Shown here in pieces: positions 56,178-64,000 of a stretch of 64,000 nucleotides of DNA. The DNA comes from Nitrospira sp. bin75 (GTDB lineage Bacteria; Nitrospirota; Nitrospiria; Nitrospirales; UBA8639), in contig MPMZ01000007.1 in the NCBI GenBank assembly GCA_002238765.1, forward strand, positions 1 through 64,000, given 5' to 3'. Made by a program: the position numbers and the translations under genes. Each line of letters begins with the position of its first letter. The first letter of the stretch is position 1. The notes below the pieces were generated by a model. That model worked only from the letters and a program-made list of their open reading frames with translations. It did no database searches and was not told the origin of the DNA.

Positions 56178-58889
56178 CTAAATGGAGGAACTCGTGGGTT
56201 CGGCAGAAGGGGTCCTATATTCCCTGAAGACAGCGAACAAGTCAGCGAAGGTCTTTGGCTGGTACTTTTCGAACCCCGTATCATCCACAAAAACAAAGCC
56301 GAAATCCGTTTCAGTCTGCACCTTGTTGATGTCCGCGCACCATTGGCGGAGGCGGTCCATCTTTAATGGCACATCCAAGTCTTGCTGCCCTTTGGTTTCC
56401 ACAATCACTACGCGACCGTCGGTCAATTTTACAATGAAATCCGGGTAGTAATTCGAGATGTCACCGTCGGCTTTGACGTAATCCAATTTGAAATTCACCG
56501 CCAGATAGTTTTTCGCGTAGGACACCACGTCGTCGCATTGCTCAAGAAAATGGGTAAATTGTAACTCAAAACGGCTGTCACCAATGATCCGGTTGAACAC
56601 CGACTTTTTCGGCATCATGTAGCTTTGATTTTTCACCACAAAGGGCCGCGTTCGGCGCAATTTGACGGTGTCGCGTATTTCCGCGTCCCCCTTGTCGCAC
56701 ACGGTCAGATCGTTGATTGCTTTCTTGAACGTTTCGATCAACGTGCTGGTCACAGCTAACTCGGAAAGGTTTCGCAGGGTGTTGGGCGCTTCCAGATCGA
56801 CTGATCGGGCAAATAGCCTGTCCTGTATGAAACTCTTGACCTTACCGTAGAGCACATCGTAGCCGCTCACCAGTCGCAGTTCCTTCATTACCGTCTGCGC
56901 GAAATAGCCAATCACACTATGGTAGTCGGCAACTCCTGCGCCGTCCAGCACGGTCGTGTGGGTCACTTGGCCGGTGGTGATGTCCTTGAACACAATCTCG
57001 CGTTGTTCTTCCTTGCTGAACTTCAGGTATTCACAGGTTTGAAACTCCATCGCGCCGACATCGAGATCGGTCAAGTTCTTGTATTCCCGATAAACGCGAG
57101 GCGTCAGTACTGGAATCTCAATATCCAGTGCCCCAAGATCTTTGTTCTTATTCTCCTGATCAACCTCTACCACTAACGGAGTCTTCGGTCCGGTGCCTTC
57201 ACCCATGGCCTTGCGTTCCAATTCAACGCCTTCAGCCTGGATAGACTCAACAAATTCCATGAAAGCCTCGGTGCCCACCACGCTGACGTATTCTTCAGCA
57301 TCCCCAGGATACATCCTGCGCAAGCCCCGCCCCAGCGTCTGCTCCGGCAGGATATTGCTTTTCGCCGAATAGGCGCGCAATCCGACAATCGTCGTGACGT
57401 TCCGCACGTCCCAGCCTTCCTTCAGTACCAGTACCGACACAATTGCCTTGTAGGAACTAGCCGGATCGTCGATTTCGTTCGCCTGCTTGCGCAGCTTCTC
57501 CAACTCTTCCTTCGCTTTGCCGGAGACTGCTTCGGAAACCTCTCCGTTATTCTTGGTGTGAATCGTCAATACACCGCCCTGCAGATCAGAATATCGAGTC
57601 TCCAGATATTCGGCGACCTCGTCACAATTCCTCGTGTCGTCCGTCATGACGAACAAAATCGCCTTCTTGCCCAGCTTCCGGTGCTCTTCGTCAGCTTTAC
57701 GCCACTCAATCACCCCCAGATCGAGGTAGTCCGCATACTTCTCGGTAAACTTCGCGCTCTGCCGCTCCTGCAGCTTGGAACGGCTCGGGGCATCCGGCAG
57801 TACGGGATGCTTGACCACGTTCTGAGAAATCGCCTCAACCAAGGGGTAATCAGCCACGGTTTGCACAAAAATCGCCCCATTGTTGTGCTTGGGCGTGGCC
57901 GTCACGTCCACCTGCAAACTCAGGCCACCGCCCTTCTGCAGCAGCCGGTTGTGTATATCTTCTATCGACTTGAACCAAGCCATCCGCGGATCATGGATAT
58001 GATGTGCCTCGTCGTTCAACACCATCAATTCGTCAATGTCGCGCACGATCATCCCCAAATCGACGCTGGAATCGGTGGTGGCGCCCGTGGGCCGCTTGCC
58101 GAGAAAGTAATCCATAGTGTTCTCGTCGTCGAACGACGGGGGGATGTCTTCACCGGAATACACCCGGTGGATATTCGTTAGGAAAATGTTTCCCGTCTGG
58201 TGCGTCACCCGCACCTCGTCTTGTTTATGCAGGGTCAACTGAAAATCGTCTTGCCAGTTGCGGCCGTCAAATCCGTTTCCGGGAATGACCGGGTCGGTGA
58301 AGAAAATCCGCAATCCCTGAAAATCCCGATAAAGACGATCCAGGACGATGATGTTGGGCGCAATCACCAGAAAGTTGCGGGACAACGCCGACGCCGATTC
58401 ATAGAGCTTGTGGTAGAAACTCCACGCTAACGCCAGGCTCATCACCTTTGTTTTGCCGCTGCCCGTCGCCATTTTGATCACGTAGCGTCGCCAGGTTTCA
58501 TCGAACATACCGGACGAAACGAGACTGCTGCTGTCAAAACGCATCAGGTCATACTTGTCCTTGGCACCGACCACGTCGTAGAGATAAACAATCGTCTCTA
58601 TCGCCTCCCGTTGGGCGAAGTAGTATTCGAAATTGAGCATGCTGCCGTCTGCACCCGGGAGCAGATGCGGTTCCTTGAACCACCAGTTGAGCAGGCTGCG
58701 ACTGGTATTGGACGCTCCCACGTAATCGCCATCGCGGAAGTCCTTTACCTTGCGCCGAAGCTCCGCCACCAGCGGCGGCATGAGCTTATCCATTGTCGTA
58801 TCACGCAGGGCTTCGTCTGCCGGGAACCAGCGGCGGTCGGGGTCAAGAATCGCGTGGGGAGAATGGGGAAAGTCCGGGTGGAGGGCCAT
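56178..58889 (-). CDS. res: Type III restriction enzyme Res subunit
   Basis: A 903-residue protein. SF2 helicase motifs are Walker A KMATGSGKTKVMSLALAW near residue 140, DEAH box VLNDEAHHIHD, VTATPKHN and GWDVRNVTTIVGLRAY with RGLRR. The C-terminal PD-(D/E)xK nuclease is YYPDFIVKLTDGRVVIVETKGQ. Res with Mod cuts DNA after meeting head-to-head sites. It is the last of five tightly packed genes, 4 bases after the PIN gene, and is separated from mod by three unrelated genes. Confidence 0.94.
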   Translation of the reverse strand: MALHPDFPHSPHAILDPDRRWFPADEALRDTTMDKLMPPLVAELRRKVKDFRDGDYVGASNTSRSLLNWWFKEPHLLPGADGSMLNFEYYFAQREAIETIVYLYDVVGAKDKYDLMRFDSSSLVSSGMFDETWRRYVIKMATGSGKTKVMSLALAWSFYHKLYESASALSRNFLVIAPNIIVLDRLYRDFQGLRIFFTDPVIPGNGFDGRNWQDDFQLTLHKQDEVRVTHQTGNIFLTNIHRVYSGEDIPPSFDDENTMDYFLGKRPTGATTDSSVDLGMIVRDIDELMVLNDEAHHIHDPRMAWFKSIEDIHNRLLQKGGGLSLQVDVTATPKHNNGAIFVQTVADYPLVEAISQNVVKHPVLPDAPSRSKLQERQSAKFTEKYADYLDLGVIEWRKADEEHRKLGKKAILFVMTDDTRNCDEVAEYLETRYSDLQGGVLTIHTKNNGEVSEAVSGKAKEELEKLRKQANEIDDPASSYKAIVSVLVLKEGWDVRNVTTIVGLRAYSAKSNILPEQTLGRGLRRMYPGDAEEYVSVVGTEAFMEFVESIQAEGVELERKAMGEGTGPKTPLVVEVDQENKNKDLGALDIEIPVLTPRVYREYKNLTDLDVGAMEFQTCEYLKFSKEEQREIVFKDITTGQVTHTTVLDGAGVADYHSVIGYFAQTVMKELRLVSGYDVLYGKVKSFIQDRLFARSVDLEAPNTLRNLSELAVTSTLIETFKKAINDLTVCDKGDAEIRDTVKLRRTRPFVVKNQSYMMPKKSVFNRIIGDSRFELQFTHFLEQCDDVVSYAKNYLAVNFKLDYVKADGDISNYYPDFIVKLTDGRVVIVETKGQQDLDVPLKMDRLRQWCADINKVQTETDFGFVFVDDTGFEKYQPKTFADLFAVFREYRTPSAEPTSSSI

Positions 58890-58893
58890 GAAG

Positions 58894-59433
58894 TCAATTC
58901 AGTAAATGCTGATTTGCCGTCAGAACTGGGATTCTCCGGCCTTTGAAATCGCGATCATGCGTAATCAGCGTTAGCCCTTCTCTTTTACACAATTCCGTTA
59001 TCATCTGGTCATTGAAATCGGTATCGCCGGCCGCATAGGCATCAAGCAGGCTATCTATTTCCAACGCCACGAAATTGCCTTCTATACGTGAGCAGTAGTT
59101 CATTAAACGCCTGAGCTTATCAGCAATATCGCGGGCAACAGGTTTGAAATCTAGCCCGTTACGAAAGTCTTTGAATCGCTCGATCTCTGGCTTGACAAGT
59201 TTCCATTTCAGTCTCGCGTAAGTATTGATGAATTCTGAAACGACGAGAACGTCAATATAAATACGGCTTTGTGCGGCAAGAATGCGGCGAAACGCCTGGG
59301 AGTATATAGCGACTTGGTTGTCATTCAGTTTCTGTGGACCATAGACATACAGCCAGATATTGGTATCCAGAAACAGTTGGTCTTTGGATGTAAACTCGTA
59401 GTTGTTCACCGCTGTTGCCTTATACACCGTCAT
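58894..59433 (-). CDS. PIN-domain protein inside the type III restriction operon
   Basis: A 179-residue protein starting at ATG 59433. The PIN motifs are QLFLDTNIWLYVYG, LVVSEFINTYARLKW, the acidic SLLDAYAAGDTDFND and LTLITHDRDFKGR. It overlaps the DUF4325 gene by 14 bases and is 4 bases from res, so it is translated as part of the operon. No canonical antitoxin adjoins it; the upstream STAS/ATPase proteins may control it. The first 25 codons of the longer frame are shadow. Confidence 0.82.
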   Translation of the reverse strand: MTVYKATAVNNYEFTSKDQLFLDTNIWLYVYGPQKLNDNQVAIYSQAFRRILAAQSRIYIDVLVVSEFINTYARLKWKLVKPEIERFKDFRNGLDFKPVARDIADKLRRLMNYCSRIEGNFVALEIDSLLDAYAAGDTDFNDQMITELCKREGLTLITHDRDFKGRRIPVLTANQHLLN

Positions 59434-59782
59434 CCTGGTCTTCCATCGTCTCTCGAATGACTTCGTCGAATCTCGGCGGATCTTTGAAGTACTGCTTGGC
59501 TGTGTCAACCACGCGCTTCACCAGCACAAGGTCATCGGGTGCCATATCCTCAACTTGTACTAAGGAACGAATGTCATTTTCGCTGAATTTTCCGTACAGT
59601 TGACCGATTGCGGCATTCAAGAAAGCCGACGTCAAGGTGTCAACGTTATGAAATGAGAGCACCGCGCTTCGCCCTTCTTGAATGGCGGCGGCAAGGCGTT
59701 CATACACCCTCTGCCCATCGTTGGAGGCGACGCACAAAGGACTGCCCACCACCTCGAATACGGAAATTCTCACGCTATTCAT
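59420..59782 (-). CDS. DUF4325 STAS-like protein
   Basis: A 120-residue protein. VLSFHNVDTLTSAFLNAAIGQLYGKF is the DUF4325 signature, a STAS-like fold related to anti-sigma factor antagonists (SpoIIAA type). ATG 59782 has a TGAGG ribosome site overlapping the upstream stop. By analogy it would bind the preceding GHKL ATPase as a switch partner. The Ser/Thr at the TLTS position is a candidate phosphorylation site (inference). Confidence 0.82.
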   Translation of the reverse strand: MNSVRISVFEVVGSPLCVASNDGQRVYERLAAAIQEGRSAVLSFHNVDTLTSAFLNAAIGQLYGKFSENDIRSLVQVEDMAPDDLVLVKRVVDTAKQYFKDPPRFDEVIRETMEDQDDGV

Positions 59783-59792
59783 AATCAATGCC

Positions 59793-60665
59793 TCAAAAGA
59801 TGTCTTTGGCGTTCAGTTCGGACGCAAGCATATAAGAATTCTGGTCAGCCGTATTGATTTCAACGCTTGCCACTGTTCCAGGGAACGGGTGGCTTAATCG
59901 CGCGAGAGTCGTTTTTCCATTCTCTCGACACCAATAGCCGGCATCCGAAGCAATCCGAAGGCAACCTCCATTCAAGTCAATGAACTCGCATAGCAGCTTC
60001 AACCCCAGCCCGCCCGGAACATCGCCATGCTTGGTCGTGTTGTTGCCCTTGGTCGCCCAGTCAATCGCCTCTTCCGGTGAGAGATCAGACCCTACATGGT
60101 CTTGTACGTTTTGGCGTATGCCGACTCCCAGATCCGCTACCGTAAAATCAAGCCGGCTTCGTGAAGGGAAAAACTGTCCGCAACTGAAAATGCCCAATTT
60201 CGTGCGAGAATGCCAGACCGCGTTGCTGAATATCTCGAAAATACTCTCGCGGAATTTTTTCAGCAACCTCGGCGACATGGTGGGCATCTCGGAACGCTGT
60301 ATAAACTCACCCTCGATATAGCCTGAGAAATAGCGGTCATCTTTAACATCAAATCGTTGATAGGAAATGGTTGTCCCCCAACGATCGGGAATTTTCACAC
60401 GCCCATAGTGACTCAGAAAACCGTTTTTTGACAGAATCTTTTCCACGCTGGGAGGGAGATTAACCAACTTGACCGTGTTCAGGTTTTCTCCCAGATTGTA
60501 GAGAAGCGCGCCAATTGCCGCGCACATATCGGCATCAAACCAACTCGTTGCTTCCATGTCAATTTCAACTTCGTCCCAAAAGCATTCCCTGGTCTGTTCA
60601 TGGAGGTACGCCAGTGCTTCAAAACTGTCCCGGTCGTGACGGATCGCTTGCAGAGAGCATTTCAT
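59793..60665 (-). CDS. GHKL ATPase with N-terminal STAS-like domain
   Basis: A 290-residue protein. Residues ~30-95 (EIDMEATSWFDADMCAAIGALL, continuing to VEKILSKNGF) look like a STAS-type domain. The HATPase part has N box SIFEIFSNAVWHS, G1 DLGVGI and G2 GGLGLKLL, as in SpoIIAB/RsbW-type kinases, with no HisKA domain. The start overlaps the mod stop by ATGA. It thus lies between methylase and nuclease of a type III restriction system, where an ATPase-switch pair is not part of the textbook system. Confidence 0.85.
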   Translation of the reverse strand: MKCSLQAIRHDRDSFEALAYLHEQTRECFWDEVEIDMEATSWFDADMCAAIGALLYNLGENLNTVKLVNLPPSVEKILSKNGFLSHYGRVKIPDRWGTTISYQRFDVKDDRYFSGYIEGEFIQRSEMPTMSPRLLKKFRESIFEIFSNAVWHSRTKLGIFSCGQFFPSRSRLDFTVADLGVGIRQNVQDHVGSDLSPEEAIDWATKGNNTTKHGDVPGGLGLKLLCEFIDLNGGCLRIASDAGYWCRENGKTTLARLSHPFPGTVASVEINTADQNSYMLASELNAKDIF

Positions 60666-62863
60666 ACCGACACCTCCACAATCGTCATGGTGTCGTTGCC
60701 GAAGATATCCACGACCTTCACGGCGATCTTGCGTCGCCCAGGCGGGCATTCATGGGCGATGCTTTTGAGTTCCAATGAGCGGTCTTTTTTCGTGCGAAAA
60801 CTCTGCCATTCGTTCTCGAAGATGTAGTCGCCGGTCCACTGCTCTTCCCAGACCGACAGATTCTGCTGGGCATCGCCCATCCCTTCAAGGGTCGTTTGCG
60901 CATCAGGCGAAAGTTCTTCTTTCTTGACGCGGATAAGCTCACGTTTGCTCTCGAAGTCGAAATCCACGCTCCAGTAGTCGATCCAGTCCGTCCAATGCTT
61001 GGTCAATATCTCGCGTTTCATGACACCGTTCTTATCCTTGGTCAGTTTCACAATCCGGCCTTTTTCCACCACGGTTGCGCTCCCGGACTGTTTTTTGCCT
61101 AACGTTTCTTCAGCTAGGGCGATAGAGTCCTGGGAGTAAAATACCGAAAAATCGGTCAGTTCTACGACCACTGTCGCAGGTTGGTTTTTCCTGCTCGCTT
61201 TCACGTGCGGCTTGACCTCAATGAACGCCACGTCGTGGAACACCACTTGGTTCTTCTCGACTGCCCTCTTGTCAAAGACCTCGGCGGGGATGTATTTGGG
61301 GGCGATATCAATGCCTTTGGAACGGGCCTCGTCCAGGACATGAGGAAACAACCCCATCTCGAACTCGAAACCGAGAATATCCACCTTGGTGATGTGATGC
61401 TTTCGACACTCCAGAATAATCTCTTCCACAAACAGACGGGTGACTGGCAAATTGACTGGCCCCACTGCCACAAGCCGCCCGGCCTTTTTACCGTGGAAGG
61501 TGGCAAAATGCTCTATTTTTTCTGCGCGGTAGGCTTTGAGGATCAGTTCAAGGAAGGCCGTTTCCTTCTCCTGTAACTGCTTCTGCCGTTCTTCCTCGCG
61601 CAGGTTGGGGTTGATGCCGACGAAGTGCTGGCGTTCGTACTTGCCGAGATTGAGGATTTCAAAGGCACGGTAGTCCTGGCCGTCGGCCTTCAACTGTCGC
61701 TGAACACCAATTATACGTTTGCGGGTCGTGTGGATGGCAAATTTTCCAAGATCGGTGCAAATCCACTTGCGACCCAACTTTTCCGCCACCGCCGCAGTGG
61801 TGCCAGAGCCGCAGAAAAAATCAGCGACCAAGTCGCCTTCGTTGGAGGATGCTTTTATGATGCGCTCCACAAGGGCTTCGGGTTTTTGTGTGGGGTAGTC
61901 GACACGCTCCTTGGCCTGTGGATTGACGGGCGGAATGTCATCCCAGACGGAATCCACGATATCACCTTCAACTTCATCGAGGTAGATTATTCGAGTGCCT
62001 CCCGCCGTCGGATTTACATCGTCCCTATATTTTCTTCCATTTTCATCGGTTTTCCATCTTTTCAGATATTCTGCGCTGTGAGCTTTGAATTGTGTCTTCC
62101 AAATTAACCTGTCTTGTGACTTCCGGTAAGAAATTATGTCATCGTGCTTCTGTGGAAATTTTTTTGCTGTCTTTCTCTTAAAGGAAAAATAGGCCCAAAT
62201 CACCTCATTGAGAAAAAGGTTTGATCCAAAAATTTCATCTAATACCTGTCTCAGGTGCTGATTCACCCGCCAATCACAATGCACGTAAATGCTGCCATCC
62301 TCGGCCAATAAATCGTGCATCAGGACCAGCCGCTCGTAGATCATAGCGATAAAGGAATCGGTGCCTTTGCCCCAAGTGTCGCGGTAGGCGATTTCTTCGA
62401 GGATATTTGGTTTCTTGGTGAAGGTATCCTCGCCGATTTCGATGTCCATGGAAAAGTCGGCGCCCACGTCGAAAGGCGGGTCAATGTAGATCAGCTTGAG
62501 TCCGCCTTGGGCTTCGATCTCCTCGCGTAGCGGCCCGTTCTTGAGCGATGACAAAATCAGCTTGTTGTCGCCCCAGATAAGTTTGTTGGTCCAGCCCTTG
62601 AGTTGCCGCCCGCGTTCGTCCGTCGAGAACAGTCCCATTTGCATAGACGCATCAGACGGCCTTTCCGCCCGCGGTTCATCCACCTGTTCGATGGTCTGAA
62701 ACGGCAGGACGATGTTACAGACTTCGTTGGTCTTGCCGTTCCAGACCAATTCCACTTCGCGCTTGTCCCCGAACAGCAAGAAGCGATACTTCTCCGGCAG
62801 TGGCTTGTCGGCCTCCAGATACCGGATAATGTCCTGTTTCTCCTGGTCTGACAATTTCAGCAT
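60662..62863 (-). CDS. mod: Type III DNA methyltransferase Mod subunit
   Basis: A 733-residue protein. Catalytic motif LIYIDPPFDVGADF (DPPF, N6-adenine), SAM motif FFCGSGTTAAVAEKLGRKWI and the beta-class order (motif IV before motif I) identify Mod. YPTQKPEALVERII is the family's motif X-like stretch. A variable central segment (WAYFSFKRKTAKKFPQKHDD to DPVNPTAG-like) is the target-recognition region. First gene of the five-gene operon; overlaps the GHKL ATPase gene by ATGA. Confidence 0.94.
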   Translation of the reverse strand: MLKLSDQEKQDIIRYLEADKPLPEKYRFLLFGDKREVELVWNGKTNEVCNIVLPFQTIEQVDEPRAERPSDASMQMGLFSTDERGRQLKGWTNKLIWGDNKLILSSLKNGPLREEIEAQGGLKLIYIDPPFDVGADFSMDIEIGEDTFTKKPNILEEIAYRDTWGKGTDSFIAMIYERLVLMHDLLAEDGSIYVHCDWRVNQHLRQVLDEIFGSNLFLNEVIWAYFSFKRKTAKKFPQKHDDIISYRKSQDRLIWKTQFKAHSAEYLKRWKTDENGRKYRDDVNPTAGGTRIIYLDEVEGDIVDSVWDDIPPVNPQAKERVDYPTQKPEALVERIIKASSNEGDLVADFFCGSGTTAAVAEKLGRKWICTDLGKFAIHTTRKRIIGVQRQLKADGQDYRAFEILNLGKYERQHFVGINPNLREEERQKQLQEKETAFLELILKAYRAEKIEHFATFHGKKAGRLVAVGPVNLPVTRLFVEEIILECRKHHITKVDILGFEFEMGLFPHVLDEARSKGIDIAPKYIPAEVFDKRAVEKNQVVFHDVAFIEVKPHVKASRKNQPATVVVELTDFSVFYSQDSIALAEETLGKKQSGSATVVEKGRIVKLTKDKNGVMKREILTKHWTDWIDYWSVDFDFESKRELIRVKKEELSPDAQTTLEGMGDAQQNLSVWEEQWTGDYIFENEWQSFRTKKDRSLELKSIAHECPPGRRKIAVKVVDIFGNDTMTIVEVSV

Positions 62864-62926
62864 GATTTATCCTTGGTAGTTCTCTTGGTCGCAGACCGCG
62901 CTTTTTGGGAAAACTTTATTAGGTGA

Positions 62927-63274
62927 TTACACCCTGTAACTGTAGTATGAGGAAGTTTCATAGTCATAAATAGACACTGAATTACCATTCACTCGACCAC
63001 TGTAATGACTCCTTGTGTGGTAGTCATAGCCGCTAAATTTAGAATTATGCATGGTTAGCGTAATGTATCTCTTATTGCCGTAGTCATAAAGATTATTGGG
63101 AGATCCAGAAACATGGCAACCTCGATCATAGTCGTAAATGTGGACATTGTTTGAGTCGACGCTACCACTAATGCTTATGGTTTTTGACCGAGAATAGTCA
63201 TATACAGACGACGCATTTGCACCGCACAAATTGGCCGCAATGTAAGCGACACATGCTCTCGAATTTGAGTTCAT
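62927..63274 (-). CDS. YDY-repeat protein of unknown function
   Basis: A 115-residue protein with an excellent AAAAGGAG ribosome site 6 bases before ATG. YDY triplets occur at residues 25-27, 47-49, 63-65, 83-85 and 103-105, i.e. every ~16-22 residues, alternating with short strands rich in Ser, Gly and Asn (ISISGSVDSNNVHIYDY, SGRVNGNSVSIYDY). This implies a small beta-solenoid or stacked-strand repeat. No clear signal peptide or known family. Just upstream of mod, in the same direction. Confidence 0.7.
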   Translation of the reverse strand: MNSNSRACVAYIAANLCGANASSVYDYSRSKTISISGSVDSNNVHIYDYDRGCHVSGSPNNLYDYGNKRYITLTMHNSKFSGYDYHTRSHYSGRVNGNSVSIYDYETSSYYSYRV

Positions 63275-63495
63275 TATAGACTCCTTTTGGATGCAACAGT
63301 AGGTTGCTATCGGAACTTCTGAAGCTCTATGAAAAATTTTTCGGGGATGTATGCCTCATAGGCATAATTCTATTCAAATAATGGTCTGTTCATCCTTGTA
63401 TTGACCGCAATAACACGAACTCGAACCCAAAACGATACTTGTTGGGCTGGAATATACTCCGATCGCTTTTCATGGATATGCTGCTTCCTGAATCG
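63275..63495. other. Intergenic gap
   Basis: Between engB and the YDY-repeat gene. AT-rich relative to its neighbours. It must hold the promoter of the YDY gene and perhaps of the mod operon. No repeat or RNA gene recognised. Confidence 0.35.
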
Positions 63496-64000
63496 TCAGC
63501 CGGGCTCTTCCCACGATTCATAACGCGCTCTCAATTCGTTCCACAGTTCCTGGCGGCCTTCGTTCGTCTTGGAGGAGTAGCCCATCACCTCTTCGTCATT
63601 TTCCACTCCCAGGGTTTGACACACCTGCACCAGGGCCGGCCGGCGCCGGCCGCGAGACAGTTTGTCGATCTTCGTGACCACGACGATGGGGCGATGCCCA
63701 AGATGAGTGAGCCATTCCAGCGTGGTCACGTCATGCGCTTCAAGCCCTCGCGCATCGACCAACTGGACCACGGCGCAGAGTTGAGCCCGTTGCGACAAAT
63801 AGCGCTCGATCATCGGGCCCCATTGTTCACGAACCGACTTGGCGGCTTTGGCATAGCCGTAGCCGGGCAAATCCACGAAGAAGATCGCGGGGACCACCTT
63901 GTCACTGGTGAGCACGCGAAAGAAATTGAGCGTCTGCGTTTTTCCCGGGGTCGTACTGACCTTGGCGATGCTTTTGCGATTCAACAACGAATTGATCGCC
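63496..64000 (-). CDS. engB: Ribosome-biogenesis GTPase EngB/YsxC (5' end outside window)
   Basis: The visible ~168 residues begin within the switch region after the P loop: INSLLNRKSIAKVSTTPGKTQTLNFF, then G3 VDLPGYGYAKA, G4 VVTKIDKL and the G5 region YSSKTNEGRQELW. These are signatures of EngB (YihA/YsxC), a GTPase needed for 50S assembly. The N-terminal P loop lies beyond position 64000. Confidence 0.95.
   Translation of the reverse strand, partial: AINSLLNRKSIAKVSTTPGKTQTLNFFRVLTSDKVVPAIFFVDLPGYGYAKAAKSVREQWGPMIERYLSQRAQLCAVVQLVDARGLEAHDVTTLEWLTHLGHRPIVVVTKIDKLSRGRRRPALVQVCQTLGVENDEEVMGYSSKTNEGRQELWNELRARYESWEEPG

Overview
The window is chromosomal DNA of a Gram-negative, GC-rich bacterium. 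Signs of this are an outer-membrane barrel protein, a SurA-type periplasmic chaperone, lipoproteins, a GTG/ATG start mix and sigma-70 and sigma-54 regulation. Gene content and the intergenic repeats fit Nitrospirota (Nitrospira-like). That placement is from memory, not from a search, and is tentative. Ordinary housekeeping blocks alternate with an unusually dense set of defence and toxin-antitoxin (TA) modules, yet I see no transposase or integrase.

Layout. 0-3 kb: a VapBC-type pair cut by the window edge, a secreted repeat protein behind a riboswitch-like attenuator leader, a DUF2490 barrel, tRNA-Gln and a BrnTA pair. 3-10 kb: methyltransferase, ApaH, a sensor kinase convergent with an NtrC-type regulator, a CARF-like (Cas02710-like) protein and a YbgC thioesterase. 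10-11.4 kb: repeat-rich spacer. 11.4-17.4 kb: a DUF5131 protein, a frameshifted HigA-like gene and a type II-C CRISPR-Cas locus. In that locus the tracrRNA lies antisense and upstream of cas9, cas9 is split by a frameshift or deletion, cas1 and cas2 are intact, and the array has four repeats. 17.4-19 kb: a second, truncated copy of the gpsA promoter and 5' end, then a DUF4143 ATPase.

19-29.6 kb: a mostly co-directional housekeeping run (gpsA, larB, larC, pdxA, rsmB, rpe, pheS, pheT). The PheRS subunits look archaeal/eukaryotic in type. 29.9-32 kb: an ATPase/DUF4276 pair that resembles a split OLD or PARIS-like defence module. 32-35.4 kb: thrS-infC-rpmI-rplT without the pheST that usually follows, then tRNA-Val. 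35.6-37.7 kb: an Eco29kI-like GIY-YIG restriction enzyme and a methyltransferase with a fused HTH. 37.9-40 kb: a Fis-type regulator and a DASS anion transporter.

40.3-48.8 kb: a defence/TA island with two VapC-type pairs, a TIR protein with a membrane anchor, a PIN plus XRE-ImmA/IrrE pair, and a type I restriction system with hsdR and hsdM but no visible hsdS. 49-54.6 kb: a metallo-beta-lactamase-fold protein, mfd and a SurA-like chaperone. 54.6-55.2 kb: a MITE-like element. 55.2-63.3 kb: a lipoprotein and a compact five-gene operon in which a type III restriction system (mod ... res) encloses a GHKL ATPase, a DUF4325 STAS-like protein and a PIN protein. A YDY-repeat protein follows. The window ends inside engB.

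The strongest candidate for an undescribed system is the five-gene type III restriction operon with its embedded ATPase/STAS/PIN module. Other good leads are the degenerate CARF-HEPN protein, the attenuator leader near 0.4 kb, and the duplicated gpsA 5' end beside the CRISPR array.
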